Below are positions 22,941-28,273 of a stretch of DNA of 28,273 nt, piece by piece. The notes under the pieces were generated by a model, which saw only the letters and a list, made by a program, of their open reading frames with translations, was not told the origin of the DNA and did not search any database. The stretch spans positions 1 to 28,273 of the IMG/VR virus record IMGVR_UViG_3300033153_004940. One strand, 5' to 3'. This stretch comes from a virus. The translations under genes were made by a program, and so were the position numbers. Position 1 is the stretch's first letter. Every line of letters begins with the position of its first letter.

Positions 22941-23399
22941 ATGATTGAAACGTCTGGAAAAGATTACGATACAACTTATCCGTATGTATTAGAGTGTGAC
23001 AGGCTAGAACCGCTTGAAAATCAAACAACCTATAATCTTAACCTGTTGAGGCCAGAGCGTAACAACTATTATGTTAGCCGGTTTGCCGATTGTGCCAAAC
23101 AGCAGGGGTCAAGGAATAACAAGCTAGACCATAAAAAGTTTACCCTTGTGGAGAATGACCGCCTAATGGACATAGTTGACAACGTAGAGAATGTCAAAAT
23201 TGATGGGACAGTAAACAAGAAAGTTGACAAGTCTGGCGATAGAGCGCTATTGCTTAAACATCTTACCGACCTGGACAGCAAGAAGCGAGACGAATTAGCA
23301 GAGGCTGGCTCGGATATGGCAGCAATGAGTGAGGGGCTAAAAAAAAACTTGCCTATCTCGCATGGTTCGCCCTCTGGCGAACAGAGCACAAGCGATTAA
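22941..23399 (+). CDS. Tail assembly chaperone, unshifted form (gpG-like)
   Basis: The product has 152 residues in normal reading. The charged soluble protein (LVENDRLMDIVDNVENVKIDG, LLLKHLTDLDSKKRDELAE) lies between tube and tape measure genes, where phages keep the chaperone that loads tube subunits onto the tape measure. GGGAGATAACC precedes the ATG. After codon 133 the frame meets the run of nine A's (23339-23347) and then ends 17 codons later, so both this product and a longer shifted one are expected. I recognise it by position and by the frameshift more than by sequence. Confidence 0.72.
   Translation: MIETSGKDYDTTYPYVLECDRLEPLENQTTYNLNLLRPERNNYYVSRFADCAKQQGSRNNKLDHKKFTLVENDRLMDIVDNVENVKIDGTVNKKVDKSGDRALLLKHLTDLDSKKRDELAEAGSDMAAMSEGLKKNLPISHGSPSGEQSTSD
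23342..23348 (+). promoter_or_regulatory. -1 frameshift slippery heptamer A AAA AAC
   Basis: In the zero frame of the chaperone the codons are CTA AAA AAA AAC, so the heptamer A AAA AAC ends at 23348, a classic -1 slip site. A perfect 7-bp hairpin, GTTCGCC (23365-23371) with GGCGAAC (23376-23382) around a CTCT loop, follows 16 bases downstream and could pause the ribosome. A -1 shift opens a frame to 23821 with no stop. Confidence 0.85.
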
Positions 23400-23821
23400 G
23401 ATTATATGATTGTGATGTCTGCCACGCGGATAAGTACAGATGTGATCGTGGTTGTTTCTTAGAAGAGGACACCTTAACCGTAGAGTATACTTTTAAGGGT
23501 GAAACCGAAAGGAAATCCGTTGACCTAGAGGGGTTGTGGGAGATAATAGGGGAACTATACGAAAGTGAGCCAAGCAAATCAATATTTCTGCACGTTGACC
23601 AAATGCGGGTTGTTCTCGGGGATAAGCCGGGATTTGTATGTCCCACGTCGATTGTTGACCCGTTTTGTGACAGACTACTCTTATATGAAACATCTTTTGA
23701 AAAGTACGGCGTTGATTTGTTTTCGTTAGACTCATTTTTAGTAGAAGCACTCGCCATTATCAACACTACCCGAAACCAGTATGATGAATTTCAATACTTA
23801 GCCAAGCATGGAAACAAATAA
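23348..23821 (+). CDS. Tail chaperone -1 frameshift extension (gpGT-like)
   Basis: After a -1 slip the frame reads LAYLAWFALWRTEHKRLRLYD, then CDVCHADKYRCDRGC, then continues without a stop for 157 codons to TAA at 23819-23821. The fusion with the first 136 residues would have about 293. An independent start in this part is unlikely: the first in-frame ATG or TTG with a ribosome site lies well inside and the upstream part is uninterrupted. The two Cys pairs suggest a small metal site. In lambda-like phages the extended form binds the tape measure while the short form binds tube subunits; I infer the same here. The stop is joined to the HNH gene by TAATG. Confidence 0.8.
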   Translation, partial: LAYLAWFALWRTEHKRLRLYDCDVCHADKYRCDRGCFLEEDTLTVEYTFKGETERKSVDLEGLWEIIGELYESEPSKSIFLHVDQMRVVLGDKPGFVCPTSIVDPFCDRLLLYETSFEKYGVDLFSLDSFLVEALAIINTTRNQYDEFQYLAKHGNK

Positions 23822-24054
23822 TGCCACTACGTAAATCAGCAGGGCGAAAGGCGGAGAGCCGGGAACGTGGAGTCAGGGCAAGGGCTAGAAGTGTGGCTAT
23901 TAAGAAGTTCGGTCAATCAAGGGTTAGCGGTATGGATGTACACCACAAGAACGGTAACAATAAAGACAATAGACCTAGTAATTTGAGTCTTAAAGCTCAC
24001 GGCTTACACGCAAAGAAACACGGCAGGGGTAACGGTAGGCGAGGTAAGAGATAA
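23821..24054 (+). CDS. Small HNH-type nuclease
   Basis: The product has 77 residues and is very basic at both ends. The core MDVHHKNGNNKDNRPSNL (residues 38-55), followed by His60 and the final His67 of LHAKKH, is the HNH beta-beta-alpha-metal pattern: His-His, the Asn of DNRPSNL, then His. Such proteins cut DNA; here the size is minimal and it may be a free-standing homing-type nuclease or a packaging helper. It is joined on both sides by TAATG to the frameshift product and the tape measure. HNH genes are more usual next to terminase genes. Confidence 0.75.
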   Translation: MPLRKSAGRKAESRERGVRARARSVAIKKFGQSRVSGMDVHHKNGNNKDNRPSNLSLKAHGLHAKKHGRGNGRRGKR

Positions 24055-25871
24055 TGGGTAGCACAATAGCAAAAAAACTCAAGATGATAGTTAGCATTAA
24101 GGGTGCGGCTAAAGTAATGAGCAGTATTAAGAAAATAGCCGAGGGTATATTCTTTATTGGTAATGCCGCTAAAATGGCAGTAGGGTTTATTCAGAGGCTG
24201 ATTTCTCCCCTGACAAATTTTACCAAAGAGGGTATTAAAAACAATATTATGTTGGAGCGCATGAACCTCACCCTTGAGGTGGTGATGAAATCTGCCAAAA
24301 AAGCAAAAGATATGTTTGCCTGGGTTCGTGGCTTTGCGGCTAGAGTGCCTTTTGAACTACAATCGGTATTAAATGCGGCTACTGTTTTAGAAACCTACGG
24401 ACTTAATGCAAAAAAATGGATGGGCAATATTGCCAATATGGCGGCTGTTATGGGTCGAGACATAACCGACGCTTCACAGGCTATCGCTAATTTGTTGCAG
24501 GGCGAGGGTGAAATGATGAAGCGGTTTGGTGCTACCCGTCAGACCTTAATGAAATACGGTTGGTCTGGACTTTACAAAGACACCCAACAACTTGTAGTAG
24601 CTGTTAACAAGTTTATGATAGACAAGTTTAAAGACGGTACAATAAAAATGGCTAAAACTTGGGATGGTGTTATATCCATGTTCAAGGACAAATGGTTTTC
24701 GTTTACTGCCGGGGCAACGTCAGAATTGTTTGAAAGTTTTAAGGATACAATGAACAGTGTTAACGATTTTTTAAGCAAGTACGATTGGGAACAGATAGGA
24801 CGAAACTTTATTAAAAACTGGCGATTAGTGTGGGATACCATGAAAAAAATAATGGTCATGTCTGTCAAATTAGGATGGACCCAGACTATTGATTGGCTTA
24901 AGGGCGAGGGTTTGGCTCTGTTGTGGGGGTGGGCTAAAAAGGTGCTTGATGTTATGGGAATGATAACCAACCCCGCAGAATTAGCAAGGCGTGGAATTAA
25001 GGCCACGCATGGTCTAATTAAACGAATTCTGTTTGGCAAAGATGCAGAAAAAGCAGACCCAATCGAAGATTATAAAAAAGAGGTAAAGCGTCTTGTAAGT
25101 GACTTGTTTGGAGAGTTGTCAAAGGGTGCGGCTATCGTCGTTGGTGGTGAAGCAACGGGTGGATATTTCCGGGGCGGTACTACGGGTGGTGGGGGTCCAG
25201 CGTCGGACAGTGGAGAAAAAAAGCGATTAAAAAAGCTAGAGGAATATTTTCAATGGAAACAAGATATTTACGATAAAGCTGTTGAAGATTGGTATACGGC
25301 AGCAGAAAAAGAAAGAGACTTAAGGGAAAAATGGTATCAAGAGGGTGTGGCGATATATAAAAAAGAATTGCAACAAATTCAAGACATGACTAATTATGTA
25401 TCACAGGCTTTTGTGTCCATGTTCGATGTTATTTCGGTCAACGCTAATTCTACAGAAAAACGAGTGCTTAGTTCGTTGACTGCTATTACTAGCGCTGTTC
25501 CGCAAGCGCTCAGCTTAATGCATAAACTAAAACTGGGTGACATAACGGGTGGCATGTTTGGTTTTGGTATAGCCGGTTTGGGTCTAGGCTTAATCGGTAC
25601 GCTGATGGGTCAGTTTAAAGGTGACAAAGAATCCGAGGAATCTGCTAAAGAAGCCCGTCAGGAGCGACAGATAAGACGCTTCGGCAGTACCACCAGGGCA
25701 ACCCCCATGAATGTCACCATAGCCCCGGTAGTAACGATTACAGGTGAATTAATCAACTTAGGTGAAGACGGAACGGTAGCCGGTGGTAGAATTTTCGACC
25801 TCTTAATTAACGCTACGCAAGAAGCAGTTGAAACAGGTGAAATGCAGGGAGTGATAGGAGCGGTTATATGA
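24054..25871 (+). CDS. Tape measure protein
   Basis: The product has 605 residues. The start is coupled by TAATG to the HNH gene. The N-terminal half is helical and Met/Lys-rich (IKNNIMLERMNLTLEVVMKS, SQAIANLLQGEGEMMKRFG), as in tape measures that contain a RING-like phage domain (AARVPFELQSVLNAATVLETYG). A long coiled coil follows at about residues 385-450 (LREKWYQEGVAIYKKELQQI), then a Gly-rich membrane-type segment (MFGFGIAGLGLGLIGTLMG). It sets tail length. At about 0.15 nm per residue, the family rule, the tail would be near 90 nm. It ends by ATGA with the next tail gene. Confidence 0.85.
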   Translation: MGSTIAKKLKMIVSIKGAAKVMSSIKKIAEGIFFIGNAAKMAVGFIQRLISPLTNFTKEGIKNNIMLERMNLTLEVVMKSAKKAKDMFAWVRGFAARVPFELQSVLNAATVLETYGLNAKKWMGNIANMAAVMGRDITDASQAIANLLQGEGEMMKRFGATRQTLMKYGWSGLYKDTQQLVVAVNKFMIDKFKDGTIKMAKTWDGVISMFKDKWFSFTAGATSELFESFKDTMNSVNDFLSKYDWEQIGRNFIKNWRLVWDTMKKIMVMSVKLGWTQTIDWLKGEGLALLWGWAKKVLDVMGMITNPAELARRGIKATHGLIKRILFGKDAEKADPIEDYKKEVKRLVSDLFGELSKGAAIVVGGEATGGYFRGGTTGGGGPASDSGEKKRLKKLEEYFQWKQDIYDKAVEDWYTAAEKERDLREKWYQEGVAIYKKELQQIQDMTNYVSQAFVSMFDVISVNANSTEKRVLSSLTAITSAVPQALSLMHKLKLGDITGGMFGFGIAGLGLGLIGTLMGQFKGDKESEESAKEARQERQIRRFGSTTRATPMNVTIAPVVTITGELINLGEDGTVAGGRIFDLLINATQEAVETGEMQGVIGAVI

Positions 25872-27043
25872 GCCAAGGTGACAAATTTGAATTAGGTGTC
25901 GAATGTCCTATTAAGAACTGGCAGTTTGAAGAGTGGGACAGGTGGCTATATATTAGAGACGCTGTAACTAGTGGTGCTACTGTTTGGGTATCTGATGTAG
26001 ACGGTGACGAATTAGACCCCAGAATAGCAAGCTATGTATTAAGTCCTCAAAACACGGTTATAATCGGTCCTAATTCTAGCGGTTATTCGGAAACTCAAAC
26101 GGTACAGTCAATAGAGAAACATATCACAGCAGACGAATATTTTATTACTTTTGGGAACAACTTATTATTCGACTACTCGGCACAAGACAAGATGTTAATC
26201 AGGACAGCACCGTTGGGATGGACACCATCTTATGATAGCTATAGAACAGACAGGGTTTATGCCCGTAAGGGAGCCATGAAATACGGCAACTCTAAACTAG
26301 ACTATGGGGTTGGTTCTTCTGCATACATTGAGCGAACTGCCGCTGCTGGTACTGATTACCGCCTTTTGCAAACAACCGACATTGACACAGTTTTAGCGGC
26401 TAATGGAGTACACAGAATGTCTACGTGGGGTTATGCAATAGGCGATACTGGCAATTGTGATATCAAGCTAGATACACTGAAAGCAGACGGTTCAACGATA
26501 GCTTCTGCCACTACTACCCACAACTACAGCGGAATAAGCACATGGGCGCAAAATACCTCAACTTTTACACCTGGAAGCAGAACATCGAAAGCAAACATAT
26601 ACATGCAGATAGATACCGTACCATCTACTACAACACATTTTTATTTAGACAACCTAACTATAGAACACGCCCAAGGAACGGATGACACAGCCTCTGGGTA
26701 CTACACCATGACTCAATATGCGGATCAGGGGTCAATTAACTATGACAAGATTTCCAGGCAGGCCAGAACGGTATTAGTTAACAACACTATGTATGCCACA
26801 GACTCAAGTAATAATCGTATCAGGTATTGGTTAAGCTGTAATTTTACTAACGCAACTCAAGCAACCTATGATAATTTAATTGTTTTGGAAAAGCACTGTA
26901 ACGACGGTAACAACATAGTATTCAGACCTTTTATTAACGACCTGCCAGATGTATTGATTGGCAAAATACGCATTACCAGCCCTAGTAAAAACCTGTGGAA
27001 CTACGACTATAGAAGCTTTTCATTTCGCTTTGAGGCGGTCTAA
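25868..27043 (+). CDS. Distal tail-like protein with carbohydrate-binding-like insert
   Basis: The product has 391 residues with no signal peptide. The N-terminal 125 residues and the last 110 look like two halves of a tail-ring protein (FRPFINDLPDVLIGKIRITSP, then YDYRSFSFRFEAV). Between them, about residues 130-265, lies a beta-sandwich-like segment that starts ARKGAMKYGNSKLDY and ends HFYLDNLTIEHAQ; this end is the usual last strand of CBM_4_9-type carbohydrate-binding modules. Such inserts in distal tail proteins help phages hold cell-surface sugars. It overlaps the tape measure by ATGA and the next gene by TAATG. Confidence 0.62.
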   Translation: MSQGDKFELGVECPIKNWQFEEWDRWLYIRDAVTSGATVWVSDVDGDELDPRIASYVLSPQNTVIIGPNSSGYSETQTVQSIEKHITADEYFITFGNNLLFDYSAQDKMLIRTAPLGWTPSYDSYRTDRVYARKGAMKYGNSKLDYGVGSSAYIERTAAAGTDYRLLQTTDIDTVLAANGVHRMSTWGYAIGDTGNCDIKLDTLKADGSTIASATTTHNYSGISTWAQNTSTFTPGSRTSKANIYMQIDTVPSTTTHFYLDNLTIEHAQGTDDTASGYYTMTQYADQGSINYDKISRQARTVLVNNTMYATDSSNNRIRYWLSCNFTNATQATYDNLIVLEKHCNDGNNIVFRPFINDLPDVLIGKIRITSPSKNLWNYDYRSFSFRFEAV

Positions 27044-28273
27044 TGGCGGTATCCGCACAGCTTAAAGAACTCATTAAGCGTGGACACCTTGTCTACGATA
27101 TCAAGTTTTTCATTCAAGACGAAAATTCTAAATGGGTGGACTTTACCGATAGGACAGCAGAGAACGCTTTAGTCAATATTGGCGAGATAGAGATAAGCGG
27201 TGAGCGCAACCACGGACAGAGCAGTACCCACGATATCACCGTTACCATGCGAAACAATGACCGCTTCTGGAATAAAGCCCCGTCTAAGATATTGGGATTA
27301 CTAACGACAGACGGTAGTAGTGCCAGTTTCACAGACTTCTATAACAAGAAAGCCCAATTAAAATTAAAGTATAAAATGCCTAACGGTGGTGCAGAAGAAC
27401 ACGCAGTAGGCACGTACTTAATTAAAAAGATTGCCCCCGGCAGTTCAGCCAGCCAGACAGCCCAATTAACATTGACAGGCTTACAGGATATGTTAAGGAA
27501 TGTGTCAGCCGAGAGTGTTAAAAATGGTGAGATAATGTACAGGGACAGGCCAATACGACAAGTAATAGACCAGATATTAGCGTTAGTGCATACAGCAACA
27601 GAAAGACAGGGGTTCGATTGGCCTGACAATATAGAGATACAAAATCAAGTAAAAGTTAATAGTAACGATTTTAGAACTGTTAGCACCGGATTTAGACCAC
27701 CAGGACAAGACCAATACGGCGTATGGTCAGACCCCGAATTTAGCGGTATTGTGAGTAGGCGCATCTTGTATAATTCTAATTTCAGCACCACCTTGTTTTA
27801 TTTTGCTGTTGGAGAGGAACTATACAGTTATAGCGTTGCCGAAGACTATTGTACATTGCTAACGTCTGGTTCAGCAGCGGAACTTGGTAGCGGTTTCAAT
27901 ATACGGCGGTTATGGTATAATTCAAACGATGGTAAATTGTGGGGTGCGGCGTGGGAAGACCAGAGAACTAGCACGGTAAGGGCAACCCCAGCCAAGTTTT
28001 TTTCTTTTGATGGAGCCACCCTGGTGACAGAGGGTGCGGTTAACGATGTTTTTACCGGTGAATTTTGTTATAGGCGGGGATTTAAATATACCATAGGGGC
28101 CAATGATTTTTATTATAATATAGGAAACAACAATAACGACACATACGATTCTGGGAACAATGTTGTGGTTCCGTTTGACCAATATATAGCTATTTCTGCT
28201 GGTGGTTCAACCACCCAATCGGTCAATCGAACAACCCTTACATCCGAAACCCCTAATAGCCCCGTAGCAATTC
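27043..28273 (+). CDS. Tail tip / baseplate protein (3' end cut by window)
   Basis: ATG 27043 shares a base with the preceding TAA. The frame stays open for 410 codons to the window edge. It begins VSAQLKELIKRGHLVYDIKF, then has strand-rich text with ITVTMRNNDRFWNKAP and LIKKIAPGSSASQTAQLTLTG, in the style of the first domain of tail hub proteins. From about residue 235 it changes to propeller-like units (LYSYSVAEDYCTLLTSGS, IRRLWYNSNDGKLWGAAWE) that may be a binding region. Its place after tape measure and distal tail protein fits a tail hub or tip protein. The end is missing, so the full domain set is unknown. Confidence 0.6.
   Translation, partial: MAVSAQLKELIKRGHLVYDIKFFIQDENSKWVDFTDRTAENALVNIGEIEISGERNHGQSSTHDITVTMRNNDRFWNKAPSKILGLLTTDGSSASFTDFYNKKAQLKLKYKMPNGGAEEHAVGTYLIKKIAPGSSASQTAQLTLTGLQDMLRNVSAESVKNGEIMYRDRPIRQVIDQILALVHTATERQGFDWPDNIEIQNQVKVNSNDFRTVSTGFRPPGQDQYGVWSDPEFSGIVSRRILYNSNFSTTLFYFAVGEELYSYSVAEDYCTLLTSGSAAELGSGFNIRRLWYNSNDGKLWGAAWEDQRTSTVRATPAKFFSFDGATLVTEGAVNDVFTGEFCYRRGFKYTIGANDFYYNIGNNNNDTYDSGNNVVVPFDQYIAISAGGSTTQSVNRTTLTSETPNSPVAI

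Noticed and set aside
23365-23386. Possible pseudoknot: hairpin loop CTCT with AGAG directly after the stem
   Set aside because: The linking loops would have zero length and could not span the 7-bp stem, so I keep only the simple hairpin.
24572-25039. Reverse-strand open frame of about 155 codons opposite the tape measure
   Set aside because: It is a shadow of a well-supported tape measure gene, with no start signal or recognisable domain.

Overview
The window is a stretch of a tailed double-stranded DNA phage or prophage (Caudoviricetes). Every gene I can support lies on the + strand. The genes are packed almost end to end, mostly joined by ATGA, TAATG or TTGA overlaps. Packaging, head, connector and tail genes are all present. 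A short tape measure, a tail tube and no visible sheath point to a siphovirus-like tail. No integrase, repressor, replication gene or endolysin is visible, and both ends are cut inside genes. The host cannot be named. Sec-type signal peptides, two lipoboxes and many exported proteins with 'ADTAG'-type repeats suggest a diderm bacterium, but this is inference.

Region 1 (1-6700) mixes DNA packaging with enzymes that are unusual there. It holds a truncated formyltransferase, a B12-binding-type radical SAM enzyme, small exported cysteine proteins, the small terminase subunit, a run of tiny membrane or lipoprotein genes, a SAM methyltransferase, a second formyltransferase and the large terminase subunit. 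The formyltransferases resemble those acting on amino sugars, so the enzymes may modify a glycan or surface polymer (inference).

Region 2 (6700-17600) is the head module: portal, two small unknown genes, a MuF-like minor head protein, a lipoprotein, a very large exported repeat protein, adaptor-like, tail-completion-like and tail-terminator-like genes, a scaffold candidate, a decoration-like protein and a Mu-type major capsid protein. Region 3 (17600-21920) holds more exported beta-repeat proteins, a strong hairpin terminator, a zinc ribbon protein and three consecutive small membrane proteins that could be lysis related. Region 4 (21920-28273) is the tail: tube protein, a chaperone with an apparent -1 programmed frameshift, a small HNH protein, tape measure, a distal-tail-like protein with a carbohydrate-binding-like insert, and a partial baseplate or tip protein.

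The four most notable signals are: (i) a canonical A AAA AAC slippery site followed by a perfect 7-bp hairpin that opens a 157-codon extension; (ii) two copies of a gapped 60-bp promoter-like element with identical internal spacing, before the small terminase and portal genes; (iii) a family of signal-peptide-bearing fibre-like proteins inside the virion gene cluster; (iv) the formyltransferase, radical SAM and methyltransferase genes interleaved with the terminase genes.
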